From: Pseudomonadota bacterium
Lineage (GTDB): Bacteria; Myxococcota_A; UBA796; SXON01
NCBI GenBank assembly: GCA_030685065.1
Contig: JAUXQH010000054.1
Span: 184,280-242,827 of the forward strand
Reading direction: 5' to 3'
Length of the DNA: 58,548 bases
Shown one piece after another: positions 1 to 8,536 of this stretch (positions within the stretch are counted from its first letter, which is position 1; the number at the start of each line of letters is the position of its first letter). The notes below the pieces were generated by a model that did no database searches, was not told the DNA's origin, and saw only the letters and a list, made by a program, of their open reading frames with translations. The translations under genes and the position numbers were made by a program.

Positions 1-130
1 ACGCGAGGCTCACCCAGGTGGTCGCTCCACCCGCCCAGACAAACGCCCACGCCGCCCACGCGGGGACCAGCCCGGCGAGCCAGAGCTCGCCCCCGCCGAC
101 GAGGAGGAACGGGAGAAAAGGGGTGCCCAT
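1..130 (-). CDS. N-terminus of an integral membrane protein (cut by window edge)
   Basis: An ATG at 130 opens a frame that stays open to the window edge and encodes about 43 residues, starting MGTPFLPFLLVGGGELW. The stretch is strongly hydrophobic with several Trp and Ala residues, as expected for the first one or two membrane segments of an inner-membrane protein. It would be divergent from dnaE, with an 85 bp gap between the two starts. The family cannot be recognised from this fragment. Confidence 0.45.
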   Translation of the reverse strand, partial: MGTPFLPFLLVGGGELWLAGLVPAWAAWAFVWAGGATTWVSLA

Positions 131-215
131 GCCGCCGCAAGGTACCTCGATGGGGGCCGAGTCCTACAGCTTTCTGCGGTGTCCCGGGTCGCCTCCGCGA
201 TAGATTCGCCTCCGC

Positions 216-3200
216 ATGTCCTTCGCCCACCTTCACGTCCACTCCCAGTTCACGCTCCTCAACGGCGTGCCTTCGCCCAAGGATCTCGCGAAGGCGGCCA
301 AGGCGCTCGGAATGGACGCCCTCGCGCTGACCGACACGTGCAACCTCTACGGGGCGGTCACGTTCTACAAGGCGTGCAAGGACGCGGGGATCCATCCGAT
401 TTTCGGCGCCGAGATCTGGGTCGACCCCCGCGGGATCGCCTCGCGGGAGGGGCTCGCGGGCGCGCACCAGGTCGTCCTGCTGGTCGAGGACGACGCCGGC
501 TACAAGAACCTGTGCAAGCTCATCACCCGCGCGATCTTCGACGGCATTCACTACCGTCCGCGGATCGACCTGCAGCTGCTTCGCGAGCACAACCAGGGCC
601 TGATGTGCCTGACGGCCGGGGAGAGCGGGGCCATCCGGCGCGCGGCCGGAGGCCTGGGCGTCGAGAACGAGGCGCGCATCGTGCCCCTCGCGGAGATCTT
701 CGGCCCGGAGCGCCTGTTCTGTGAGCTGATGGATCAGGGGCTCGAGTGGCAGGGCGATCACAACGCCGAGGTGCGGCGCGTCGCTGGCGTGCATGGGCTC
801 CGGACGGTCGTCGCGAACGATGTGCGGTACCTCAAGCCCCGCGACGCGGTGAGCCTCGATCTGCTCAACGCGATCGCCATGGGCGCGTCGCTCAACGACA
901 CGAAGCGGCCCCGCGCGGTCACCGACCAGCTCTACCTGAAGTCAGAGGAGGAGATGCGCGCGCTCTTCCCGGACGATGGCCCGGCCCTCGATCTCGCCCA
1001 CGAGATCGCGCACCGCGGACACTTCAAGTTCAACACGAGCACCTACTACTTTCCGGCCTCCACCCCGCCGGATCCCGAGCCCGACGCCGACACCGACGCC
1101 AACTGGGCGTTCTTCTACCAGGCGTTCCCGCCTCCGATCGATTTTCAGATGCCACTCGACTCGGTGCCGCCGCGCCCCGAGACCGCGGGCAGCCTCAACG
1201 GCTACTACTGCTGGTACGCGCGGCAGGGGCTCAAGCTCCGCTTGTTGAGGATCCCCGAAGAGAAGCACGCTCCGTACTTCGAGCGCCTCGAGTTCGAGCT
1301 CAAGATGATCATCAAGATGGGCTTCGCGGCCTACCTGCTGATCGTCGCGGAGTTCATCAACTGGGCGAAGGATCGCGCGATTCCCGTCGGTCCCGGCCGA
1401 GGATCAGCGGCCGGCTCGCTGGTCGCGTACGCGATGCGCATCACCGACATCGACCCGGTGCGCTTCGAGCTGCTCTTCGAGCGGTTCCTGAACCCCGAGC
1501 GCATCTCGATGCCCGACATCGACGTCGACTTCGCCCAGGATCGCCGCGAGGAGGTCATCGAGCACGTCCGGCAGAAGTACACGCCGCCCCTGGTGAGCCA
1601 GATCATCACCTACGGGAAGCTCCAGGCGAAGGCCGCCCTGCGCGACGCGGCGCGCGTGTGCGATCTGTCGTTCCAGGAAGCGGACCGCCTCTCCAAGCTC
1701 GTCCCCAACGTCCTCAACATCACGCTGACCGACGCGCTGACCCAGGAGCCCAAGATCGCGGCCCTGCTCGCGAGCGATCCGAAGGCGCGCCGCGTCTACG
1801 AGCTCGCGAAGCGGATCGAGGGCCTCGCCCGGCAGGTCGGCGTGCACGCGGCCGGCGTCGTCGTCGCCGATCGCCCGCTCGTGGAGCTCGCACCGCTCTA
1901 CCGGGACGGCCCCGAGGGCGGCCCCGTCGTGCAGTACGACATGAAGTCGGCCGAGAGCATCGGCCTCATCAAGTTCGACTTCCTCGGCCTCAAGACGCTC
2001 GACCAGATCCGCGACGCCGTCGCGATGATCGAGCGCAATACGGGCGAGCGCATCGACATGGCGGAGATCGACGACACCGATCTCGACAGCTGGAAGCTGT
2101 TCCAGAAGGGGGACGGCCTGGGCGTGTTCCAGGTCGAGTCCTCCGGGATGCGCGATCTGCTCACGCGCCTCCGCCCCTCGAACCTCGACGATCTGATCGC
2201 GCTCGTCGCCCTCTTCCGCCCGGGCCCGCTCTCGTCGGGCATGGTCGACGACTTCATCGACCGCAAGCATGGCCGCAAGCCGGTCGAATACGCGTTCGAG
2301 GAGCTCAAGCCGGTCCTCCAGAGCACGTACGGCACCATCGTCTACCAGGAACAGGTGATGCAGATCGCCCAGGTCCTGGCGGGCTACTCGCTCGGAGAGG
2401 CCGACCTCCTCCGTCGCGCGATGGGCAAGAAGGACGCCGTCGAGATGGCGCGCCAGAAGACGCGCTTCATGACGGGCGCCGTCGCGAAGGGATTCAACGA
2501 ACAGAAGGTGTCCGACCTGTTCGACCTGGTCCAGAAATTCGCCGAGTACGGCTTCAACAAGAGCCACTCCGCGGCCTACGGGTACGTGGCCTACCAGACC
2601 GGCTGGCTCAAGGCCCATCACCGCGCCGAGTACATGGCCGCGCTGATGTCGATCGACGCCGGAGACTCGGACAAGATCCTGGTGTACGTCGGGGATTGTC
2701 GGCGGGCCGGCATGAAGATCCTCCCCCCCGACATCAACGCCTCGGTGGGCCCGTTCGACGTGCGGAGGGACGATCGCAAGGCGATCCGGTACGGGCTCCA
2801 CGCGGTGAAGGGGGTGGGCGAGAGCGCCGTGGCCTCCGTGGTGGAGGCGCGGACGGAGGCCGGCGGGCGGTTCAAGGACTTCATGGACTGCCTGAACCGT
2901 CTCGACTATCGCCGCGTGAATCGCCGCGTATTGGAGAGCTTCATCAAGTGCGGCGCCTTCGACTCGCTCGGCGATCCCCGGGCGCGGCTGATGGCGGCGC
3001 TCGAGGACGCGATGGCGGCCGCCCAGCACGCCCAGGCCGAGAAGGCGTCGGGACAGGTGAATCTGTTCGGTGGTGCGATGAAGGCGCCCTCGTTCAAGCT
3101 CCCGAAGGTGTCCGAGTGGGCCATCGGCGAGCGGATGAAGTTCGAGAAGGAGACCCTCGGGCTGTTCCTCACGGGTCACCCGATCGAGGCCTTCTCGGAG

Positions 3201-3758
3201 GAGGTCGCGCGGTTCGCGTCGGCCCCCATCGACGGCTTGCGCCGGATCGACGACAAGTCCAAGGTGGCGGTGGCGGGGATCGTCTCCGCGATGCGGGTGA
3301 TCCGCACCCAGAAGGGGGACAAGATGGCCTTCGTCACGCTGGAGGACATGAACGGGACCGTCGAGTGCCTGTTTTTCCCGAAGGCGCTTCCCAAGGCGCA
3401 GGCGGTGCTCGAGGCGGGCCGGCCGGTGCTCCTGCGCGGCACGGTCGAGCAGAAGGTGGACGAGACGAAGGTGCTCGCGGACAGCGCAGAGTGGCTCGAA
3501 GACCTCCGCGAGCGCTCGACGTCGCTCGTCGAGATCTCGATCCAGACACATGAGCTGGAGGAGTCCAAGTTCGCGCTGCTCCAGGGGATATTGGAGTCGA
3601 ACCGCGGGCCGGCGGCGCTCAGGGTGTGGCTCGAGGAGCCCGGGTTGTTCAAGACCCGTATCGGCGCGGGGGAGGGGTTTCGCGTCGCGGCGACGCCGAA
3701 GCTGGTCGAGGGTGTCCGCGCCCTGTTCGGCCGCGCCGACGCCTTGAGGCTCTCGTGA
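216..3758 (+). CDS. dnaE: DNA polymerase III subunit alpha
   Basis: Catalytic alpha subunit of the replicative DNA polymerase III. The protein has 1180 residues, normal for DnaE1. The N-terminus is a PHP domain (HLHVH at residues 5-9). The C-family polymerase core carries GPGRGSAAGS and the catalytic PDIDVDF motif near residue 433. A helix-hairpin-helix region and an OB-fold domain (VAVAGIVSAMRVIRTQKG) lie near the C-terminus. I chose the ATG at 216 because it places the PHP motif at the usual distance from the N-terminus. The stop codon overlaps the GTG of the next gene, so the following three genes probably form one transcription unit with it. There is no sign of PolC-type exonuclease insertion. 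Confidence 0.97.
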   Translation: MSFAHLHVHSQFTLLNGVPSPKDLAKAAKALGMDALALTDTCNLYGAVTFYKACKDAGIHPIFGAEIWVDPRGIASREGLAGAHQVVLLVEDDAGYKNLCKLITRAIFDGIHYRPRIDLQLLREHNQGLMCLTAGESGAIRRAAGGLGVENEARIVPLAEIFGPERLFCELMDQGLEWQGDHNAEVRRVAGVHGLRTVVANDVRYLKPRDAVSLDLLNAIAMGASLNDTKRPRAVTDQLYLKSEEEMRALFPDDGPALDLAHEIAHRGHFKFNTSTYYFPASTPPDPEPDADTDANWAFFYQAFPPPIDFQMPLDSVPPRPETAGSLNGYYCWYARQGLKLRLLRIPEEKHAPYFERLEFELKMIIKMGFAAYLLIVAEFINWAKDRAIPVGPGRGSAAGSLVAYAMRITDIDPVRFELLFERFLNPERISMPDIDVDFAQDRREEVIEHVRQKYTPPLVSQIITYGKLQAKAALRDAARVCDLSFQEADRLSKLVPNVLNITLTDALTQEPKIAALLASDPKARRVYELAKRIEGLARQVGVHAAGVVVADRPLVELAPLYRDGPEGGPVVQYDMKSAESIGLIKFDFLGLKTLDQIRDAVAMIERNTGERIDMAEIDDTDLDSWKLFQKGDGLGVFQVESSGMRDLLTRLRPSNLDDLIALVALFRPGPLSSGMVDDFIDRKHGRKPVEYAFEELKPVLQSTYGTIVYQEQVMQIAQVLAGYSLGEADLLRRAMGKKDAVEMARQKTRFMTGAVAKGFNEQKVSDLFDLVQKFAEYGFNKSHSAAYGYVAYQTGWLKAHHRAEYMAALMSIDAGDSDKILVYVGDCRRAGMKILPPDINASVGPFDVRRDDRKAIRYGLHAVKGVGESAVASVVEARTEAGGRFKDFMDCLNRLDYRRVNRRVLESFIKCGAFDSLGDPRARLMAALEDAMAAAQHAQAEKASGQVNLFGGAMKAPSFKLPKVSEWAIGERMKFEKETLGLFLTGHPIEAFSEEVARFASAPIDGLRRIDDKSKVAVAGIVSAMRVIRTQKGDKMAFVTLEDMNGTVECLFFPKALPKAQAVLEAGRPVLLRGTVEQKVDETKVLADSAEWLEDLRERSTSLVEISIQTHELEESKFALLQGILESNRGPAALRVWLEEPGLFKTRIGAGEGFRVAATPKLVEGVRALFGRADALRLS

Positions 3759-4534
3759 TCGTCCTGCTCGCCAGCCTCGCCGCGCTCACCAGCTCGGCCT
3801 GGGCCTTCGATCCGGTGATCCAGGAGCTGTCCGAAGGCCGGATCGACTGGACGGCGCTGCGCCTCCTCGCCTCGGCTGAGGGCGTGCCGTCGGGAGGCGT
3901 GCTCGTCAATCTCGAGACGCTCGAGGGGGACGCCCGGCAGCGGCTCGGGCCGCGCATGCTGGCGATGGCGCGCAAGGTGCGGATCTCGGCGGACCTCACG
4001 GCCGCCGATCTCCTCGACGCGAAGGACGCCGTCGCCGACCGCATCGACGACAACCTGATGTTGTGGGAGGTCTACGAGGTCCGCTACTACATGTCCGGCG
4101 GGGTGGAGATGGAGGGGGCGCTCCCGCTCCAGGCCTGGCTGCGCCCCGCGCTGGTCAGCCTCGCGAAGGGCAAGGACCGCACCACGCCCGCCACGGCTCC
4201 CACGAGCGGCCTCGTCATCGACGCGCGTGGCCTCGATCTCTCCCCGGCGCTCTCTCCTCGGCTCCAGGGCCCCGGCGGGGAAACCCTGTACAGCGTCGCC
4301 GCGATGACCGTCCTCGCGGCCTCGCAGCGGACTCCGGTCGTCTACGTCACCGACCCCGCCGACGTCGCGGCCGGCCGGCGCGCGGGGGGCCAGCCGCTTT
4401 TCGTGCGAGCCCAGAGCGTCACCGCAAAGACGGACCTGGTCCTCGATGCCGCCGATGCCGCCCGGGTTGCCCAGGCCGCGGTGGACGCGCCCTTCCTCTT
4501 GCAAGGCAACGTCGTGGTCGTGGTGGACAAATGA
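3755..4534 (+). CDS. Exported protein of unknown function
   Basis: A 259-residue protein. The GTG start at 3755 overlaps the dnaE stop and gives a clean signal peptide, MIVLLASLAALTSSAWA, followed by FDPVIQELSEG. The C-terminal half has a motif GLVIDARGLDLSPALSP and then a region ending in VDAPFLLQGNVVVVVDK. This resembles periplasmic LPP20/FlgT-like proteins that recognise no known substrate. That family resemblance is from memory and weak. The stop overlaps the next ATG (ATGA), so translation with the downstream permease is likely coupled. Confidence 0.82.
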   Translation: MIVLLASLAALTSSAWAFDPVIQELSEGRIDWTALRLLASAEGVPSGGVLVNLETLEGDARQRLGPRMLAMARKVRISADLTAADLLDAKDAVADRIDDNLMLWEVYEVRYYMSGGVEMEGALPLQAWLRPALVSLAKGKDRTTPATAPTSGLVIDARGLDLSPALSPRLQGPGGETLYSVAAMTVLAASQRTPVVYVTDPADVAAGRRAGGQPLFVRAQSVTAKTDLVLDAADAARVAQAAVDAPFLLQGNVVVVVDK

Positions 4535-5679
4535 TTCGTCGTGGCGCGCATTCTTCGGCGGGTACGAACGGTCTCGCGTCTCGCCGACCGGTCTCCCTCC
4601 CCCAGGCCGGTTGGGGGAGCCGACTGCGATGGGGGCTCGCCTTCGTCGGTATCGTAGCCGTGTTGGTCTACCTCACCGGATCGCTGCTCTCCGTCGTCAT
4701 CGCCTCCGCCGTGATCGCCTACCTCGTCGATCCCCTGGTCAGCCGCCTCCAGGCGCGCGGCTACTCCCGGGAGGGCGCGATCGTCGCGATCGGCTTTCTG
4801 GCCAGCTCGACCGTGCTCATCGCGGTGGGGATCGTGCTGCCGGGCCTCGCGCGAAAGATCGGGGAGGTGGGCGCCGAGGTTTCCCCCTACCTGACCGGCG
4901 TCTCCGGCCGCGTGGGCCCCCTCCTCGACGAGGTCGAGACGCGCTTCGGCGTCGTCCTCCCGACCAACTTGCGGGCGTTCGCGGGCGAGCTCCCCGGCTA
5001 CCTGCAGAAGCTCTCGCCGGACGCGCGAACGAGCATCCAGGAGTGGCTCGGGCGCCTCGCCGGCGGCGGGCTCGACGTGGTGCTGTCCGTGCTGACGGTC
5101 ACGCTGCTTCCGGTGTTCACGTTCTACTTGTTGCGCGACTGGCCGCACATCGTGGCCTGGGTGGACGACCTGATCCCCGTGAAACACCGGCCGATCGTCC
5201 GGAGCATCGCCACCGAGATCGACGGCCGCATCGGCTCGTGGCTCAAGGGGCAGCTGCTCGTGGCGGCCATCCTCGCGGGCCTCTACACGGTCGGGCTCCT
5301 GGTCTCCGGGATCGATCTCGCGGTGACGATGGGGCTCCTGTCGGGCGTCCTGTTCCTCCTGCCCTACATCGGCCCGATGATCGGGGCGGGCCTGTCCGTC
5401 GGGCTCGCGCTCATCCAGTTCGGCTTCGACTGGCACGTGATGGTGGTCGCTGCGACCTTCGGGCTCGGCCAGCTGCTGGAGAACACCTTCCTCACGCCGA
5501 TGCTCGTCGGCGATCGCGTCGGGCTCCACCCGATGGTCGTGATGGTCGCGCTCATCGTGGCCGGCAACGTCCTGGGTCTGTGGGGGCTCGTGGTGGCGCT
5601 CCCGGTCACCGCCGCGCTCGCGGTGGTCGCGGCACACGTACTCTTGACGTACCGGCAGAGCCGGACGTACCTCGGGTGA
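4531..5679 (+). CDS. AI-2E family transporter (PerM-type permease)
   Basis: A 382-residue multi-spanning inner-membrane protein of the AI-2E transporter (UPF0118/PerM) family. Visible features are an N-terminal pair of membrane helices, a long periplasmic amphipathic stretch (about residues 100-190), and the C-terminal membrane block with the family signature LLPYIGPMIGAG followed by a G-Q-ENTFLTPMLVGDRVGLHP segment. Family members have been linked to export of autoinducer-2 or other small solutes, and the substrate here is unknown. It starts at an ATGA overlap with the upstream gene and its TGA overlaps the lipB ATG, so these genes are an operon. Confidence 0.92.
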   Translation: MIRRGAHSSAGTNGLASRRPVSLPQAGWGSRLRWGLAFVGIVAVLVYLTGSLLSVVIASAVIAYLVDPLVSRLQARGYSREGAIVAIGFLASSTVLIAVGIVLPGLARKIGEVGAEVSPYLTGVSGRVGPLLDEVETRFGVVLPTNLRAFAGELPGYLQKLSPDARTSIQEWLGRLAGGGLDVVLSVLTVTLLPVFTFYLLRDWPHIVAWVDDLIPVKHRPIVRSIATEIDGRIGSWLKGQLLVAAILAGLYTVGLLVSGIDLAVTMGLLSGVLFLLPYIGPMIGAGLSVGLALIQFGFDWHVMVVAATFGLGQLLENTFLTPMLVGDRVGLHPMVVMVALIVAGNVLGLWGLVVALPVTAALAVVAAHVLLTYRQSRTYLG

Positions 5680-6332
5680 TGCGCTGGCGCTGGCTCGGAC
5701 GGGTGCCGTACGTCGAGGCGCTCGCGGCGCAACGGGCGCACCGGGACGCGCTCGGCGAGGGGAGGGTGGGGCAGGAGGTGTGGCTCCTCGAGCACGATCC
5801 CGTCGTCACGACCGGCCGTCGCGGGGTGTTTGATCTCGACCCCGCCCGCATCGCGGCCGCCGGCTACGACCTCGCGGCCACGGAGCGCGGGGGCCTGGCC
5901 ACGTGCCACGAGCCCGGACAGCTCGTCGGGTACGTGCTCATCGACGCGCGGGAGATCGGCGTGCGCCGCACGATCGCGACGTTGGAGGGCGCGATCGTGG
6001 AGTGGCTGGGGACGCAGGGCGTGATGGCGGGGCCCCGGGAGGGCTACCCCGGCGTGTGGGTCGGCTCCGAGAAGCTCTGCGCCGTCGGCCTGCACTTTCG
6101 CGGGGGCCTGACGCTGCACGGCTTCGCGCTCAACCTGGTGAATGATTTGCGGGGCTTCGGCCTCATCACCCCGTGCGGCATCCGTGACGGCGGGGTGACG
6201 ACGCTGGCGCGGCTCGTGGGCACCGCGCCTGCTCCAGCCGCCGCCGCCGCCGCCATCGGTGAGATTGTGGTGCGTCGGCTCCTTGACGCCGCCGTTGGTT
6301 CGGTTAATAGGGTGGGACCTGAAGGCACGTAG
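5679..6332 (+). CDS. lipB: Octanoyl-[acyl-carrier-protein]:protein octanoyltransferase
   Basis: Transfers octanoyl from acyl-carrier protein to lipoyl domains, the first step of de novo lipoate attachment. The 217-residue length is normal. The family pattern is clear: ERGGLATCHEPGQLVGY, then GSEKLCAVG with the catalytic Lys, and NLVNDLRGFGLITPCGI with the catalytic Cys. One oddity is that the usual T-Y/T-H-G-P-G-Q reads T-C-H-E-P-G-Q. The ATG overlaps the preceding stop. The TAG stop (6330-6332) lies inside the 5' end of the tRNA-Val gene, so the last 10 bases of lipB are also tRNA sequence. Confidence 0.93.
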   Translation: MRWRWLGRVPYVEALAAQRAHRDALGEGRVGQEVWLLEHDPVVTTGRRGVFDLDPARIAAAGYDLAATERGGLATCHEPGQLVGYVLIDAREIGVRRTIATLEGAIVEWLGTQGVMAGPREGYPGVWVGSEKLCAVGLHFRGGLTLHGFALNLVNDLRGFGLITPCGIRDGGVTTLARLVGTAPAPAAAAAAIGEIVVRRLLDAAVGSVNRVGPEGT

Positions 6333-6397
6333 CTCAGTGGTAGAGCACCGCTCTGACACGGCGGGGGTCGCCGGTTCAAGCCCGGCCGTGCCTACCA
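6323..6397 (+). tRNA. tRNA-Val (anticodon GAC)
   Basis: Full cloverleaf by eye: acceptor AGGCACG pairs with CGTGCCT, D stem GCTC/GAGC, anticodon stem CCGCT/GGCGG with loop CTGACAC (GAC at positions 34-36), T stem GCCGG/CCGGC with loop TTCAAGC, discriminator A and an encoded CCA at 6395-6397. Its first ten bases overlap the end of lipB, so processing must cut inside the lipB 3' coding end if they are co-transcribed. Confidence 0.95.
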
Positions 6398-6412
6398 TCC
6401 CCCCATCGGGTA

Positions 6413-6445
6413 GGCGGGCGCGTCGTTGACGCGCCCGCCTTTCGT
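6413..6445 (+). terminator. Rho-independent terminator after tRNA-Val
   Basis: A perfect 12 bp hairpin, GGCGGGCGCGTC, loop GTT, GACGCGCCCGCC, followed by TTTCGTT. It closes the dnaE-lipB-tRNA unit before the infC operon. Confidence 0.82.
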
Positions 6446-6468
6446 TATTAGCGTTCGACGTTCTCGGC

Positions 6469-6496
6469 AGTGGGCACGCCCTGCTGTTCGCCCACT
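6469..6496 (+). promoter_or_regulatory. Hairpin in the infC leader
   Basis: AGTGGGC (6469-6475) and GCCCACT (6490-6496) can form a 7 bp stem ending about 9 bases before the infC ribosome-binding site (CCGGAG, 6505-6510). Leader structures upstream of infC-rpmI-rplT are known to be targets of IF3 or L20 autoregulation in other bacteria. The role here is inference. Confidence 0.35.
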
Positions 6497-6515
6497 TCTC
6501 GAATCCGGAGAATAA

Positions 6516-7073
6516 TTGCGGAGTCCTCCTCGGCGCGATCAGAACCTGGTCCCTGAACGAAATGAGCCCCGCGTCAATGAGCGAATTCGCGTCCCGCGCG
6601 TGCTCGTCGTCGACGAGGAAGGCCAGAAGCTCGGCGAGTTCCTCACCGAGGACGCGATGGCTCTCGCGCGTGAGCGCGGGTTGGACCTCGTGGAGGTCGC
6701 GCCGATGGCGCGTCCGCCCGTCTGTCGCATCACCGACTTCGGCAAGCTCAAGTACGAGAAGAAGAAGCGGGACGCTCAGACCCGCAAGAACCAGGTGATC
6801 GTCGAGGTCAAGGAGATCAAGCTCCGCCCCAAGACGGACGACCACGACTTCGACGTCAAGGAGCGCGCGGTTCGCCGCTTCCTCGAAGACGGCGACAAGG
6901 TCAAGGTCACCGTCCGATTCCGCGGTCGCGAGATCGCCCACCGGGACATCGGCGAAAGCCAGTGCCGGAAGCTCGCCGAGATGCTGGTTGACGCGGCCAT
7001 CGTCGAGATGCCCCCGCGGATGGACGGCCGCCAGATGGTCATGCTGCTGGCCCCCGGCAAGAAGAAATCGTAA
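6516..7073 (+). CDS. infC: Translation initiation factor IF-3
   Basis: IF3 binds the 30S subunit and proofreads start-codon selection. The protein has 185 residues with the family N-domain motif RVNERIRVPRVLVVDEEG, the linker AMALARERGLDLVEVAPMARPPVCRI, and a C-domain with FRGREIAHRDIG. The start is a TTG at 6516. An in-frame TAA lies immediately upstream (6513-6515), and a good ribosome-binding site GGAG ends 5 bases before. A rare start codon in infC is functionally meaningful because IF3 itself discriminates against non-AUG starts and so represses its own mRNA. It heads the infC-rpmI-rplT operon. Confidence 0.96.
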   Translation: MRSPPRRDQNLVPERNEPRVNERIRVPRVLVVDEEGQKLGEFLTEDAMALARERGLDLVEVAPMARPPVCRITDFGKLKYEKKKRDAQTRKNQVIVEVKEIKLRPKTDDHDFDVKERAVRRFLEDGDKVKVTVRFRGREIAHRDIGESQCRKLAEMLVDAAIVEMPPRMDGRQMVMLLAPGKKKS

Positions 7074-7089
7074 GTTTCACGGAGCTCAC

Positions 7090-7290
7090 ATGCCGAAGAT
7101 GAAGACCAACCGTGCCGCGGCGAAGCGTTTCTCCGTCACCGGCACCGGCAAGATCAAGTTCAAGAAGCGCGGTCTCCGCCACTGCCTCGAGCACGTCTCG
7201 AAGGACACGAAGCGCAACCTCGAGAAGACCGGGTACATCAAGGATTGCGACCACGCCAACGTCGCCCGCCTGATCCCCTACAAGTTCTAG
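7090..7290 (+). CDS. rpmI: 50S ribosomal protein L35
   Basis: A 66-residue basic protein beginning MPKMKTNRAAAKRFSVTGTG, the canonical L35 N-terminus, and ending VARLIPYKF. An AGGAG-like site (GGAGCTC, 7081-7087) precedes the ATG. It lies 16 bp after infC in the conserved infC-rpmI-rplT order. Confidence 0.97.
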   Translation: MPKMKTNRAAAKRFSVTGTGKIKFKKRGLRHCLEHVSKDTKRNLEKTGYIKDCDHANVARLIPYKF

Positions 7291-7372
7291 AACGCTCCCT
7301 CCACCGCTACCGCGCACGCCCTCATCCTGATGGGCAGCCGCTGGGACCCGGTCAAACTCAAGGAATCCTACG

Positions 7373-7729
7373 ATGGCACGTGTAAAGCGCGCAGCAATTT
7401 CTCGCGTCCGCAAGAACCGCCTCTACAAGCGGGTCAAGGGCTTCTTCCTCGGCCGCCAGCGCCTCCGCCAGGCGATGGAGCACTCGGATCGCGCGAAGCG
7501 GTTCGCGTTCCGTGGCCGCAAGGAGAAGAAGCGCCTCTTCCGCGCCCTCTGGATCGTCCGCATCAACGCGGCGCTCCGCGCTTCCGGCATCACCTACAGC
7601 CGCTTCATCCACCAGATGAAGCTCGCGAACGTGACGATCGACCGCAAGATCCTCGCCGACCTCGCCCTGAACGATCCGGCAGGCTTCGCCGCCGTCGTGA
7701 AGACGGTCCAGTCGCGCCAGGCTGCGTAG
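7373..7729 (+). CDS. rplT: 50S ribosomal protein L20
   Basis: A 118-residue L20, needed early in 50S assembly. The N-terminal basic extension MARVKRAAISRVRKNRLYK and the globular part with WIVRINAALRASGITYSRFI are diagnostic. The ATG follows an AAGGAAT-type ribosome-binding site. The 82 bp gap after rpmI could hold a binding site for L20 autoregulation, but I see no obvious strong structure there. Confidence 0.97.
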   Translation: MARVKRAAISRVRKNRLYKRVKGFFLGRQRLRQAMEHSDRAKRFAFRGRKEKKRLFRALWIVRINAALRASGITYSRFIHQMKLANVTIDRKILADLALNDPAGFAAVVKTVQSRQAA

Positions 7730-7733
7730 TTCG

Positions 7734-8204
7734 ATGTACGTCGTCGCCCTCGCGCTGCTGTCCGCCTGCGTAGTCGCTGACGACGTGACCTACCTCCAAT
7801 ACAACGGAGACGACCAGAGCGTCTCCGTTGACGTGGGCTCGGACACCCGGTACGTCCTCGATGACGACGGCGTGACCGAAGTCCCCGAGGCCGTGTCGGT
7901 GGTGCTCACGAGCAGCACCGGCGCCGTGGAGATCGGGAGCGGCACCGTCAGCCCGTCCGCCGGCCCCATCGGCACGATCCACCGGGTATCGGTCGAGATC
8001 TCCGAGGCTTACGCCGAGGATATCGACAGGGTTACCGTCCGCACCGACAGCGGAGATCGTGGCGAAGACGAGTACGATCTCGAGCGAGACAGCGCGGGCG
8101 AGGGATACTGGGTGTTCGAGCTCGAGTCCCAGGGCGAGGACGGCGAGCAGCGAACCGACACGTTGACGTTCCTCCTGTACGAGGAAGTCGCATCCGAGGA
8201 GTAG
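7734..8204 (+). CDS. Lipoprotein of unknown function
   Basis: A 156-residue acidic lipoprotein. The N-terminus MYVVALALLSACVVADD has a lipobox ending LSAC, giving Cys12 as the likely lipidation site. The mature part is a predicted all-beta, Asp/Glu-rich domain with no family I recognise. It starts only 4 bp after rplT, in the place where pheS and pheT usually follow, and it is tightly followed by ihfA. The gene is therefore probably transcribed with the translation operon although its job must be in the envelope. Confidence 0.8.
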   Translation: MYVVALALLSACVVADDVTYLQYNGDDQSVSVDVGSDTRYVLDDDGVTEVPEAVSVVLTSSTGAVEIGSGTVSPSAGPIGTIHRVSVEISEAYAEDIDRVTVRTDSGDRGEDEYDLERDSAGEGYWVFELESQGEDGEQRTDTLTFLLYEEVASEE

Positions 8205-8206
8205 CC

Positions 8207-8533
8207 ATGGCGGGCACTGAGAAGCGGCAACGCGCGCGTACGGTCACGAAGGCCGAGGTGGTCGAGCGTGTCCGCCAGCTCACTGGCCTGGGTTGGACCG
8301 AGAGCGGAGACCTCCTCGAGGCTGTCCTCGACAGCATGAAGGAGACCCTCGAGGCCGGCGAGAACATCAAGATCAGCGGCTTCGGCAGCTTCATGGTGCG
8401 CTCCAAGTCCCCCCGTCGCGGGCGCAACCCGCAGACGACCGTCGCCATCGTCATCCCGAAGCGCCGTGTTCTCACCTTCAAGCCCTCGCAGGTGCTGCGC
8501 CAGTCGCTCAACACCGGCCGGTCCGAAGGCTAG
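8207..8533 (+). CDS. ihfA: Integration host factor subunit alpha
   Basis: A 108-residue DNA-bending protein of the HU/IHF family: TKAEVVERVRQLTGLGWTESGDLLEAVLDSMKETLEAGENIKISGFGSF, then RRGRNPQT and the C-terminal helix TFKPSQVLRQSLN. The R-NP-T motif in the arm marks the intercalating proline. The IHF-alpha call rests on fit and on position (normally downstream of pheT and followed by a MerR-type gene). A general HU cannot be fully excluded. The ATG is preceded by GAGGAG. Confidence 0.9.
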   Translation: MAGTEKRQRARTVTKAEVVERVRQLTGLGWTESGDLLEAVLDSMKETLEAGENIKISGFGSFMVRSKSPRRGRNPQTTVAIVIPKRRVLTFKPSQVLRQSLNTGRSEG

Positions 8534-8536
8534 GCC

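Noticed and set aside
18..203. A 61-codon + strand frame upstream of dnaE
   Set aside because: Low-complexity Pro/Arg translation; the opposite strand encodes a better hydrophobic N-terminus.
942..3551. Long open frames antisense to and overlapping dnaE (several hundred codons)
   Set aside because: They are mirror frames caused by high GC at codon position 3; Arg/Ala/Gly-rich translations, no motifs, and dnaE is unmistakable.
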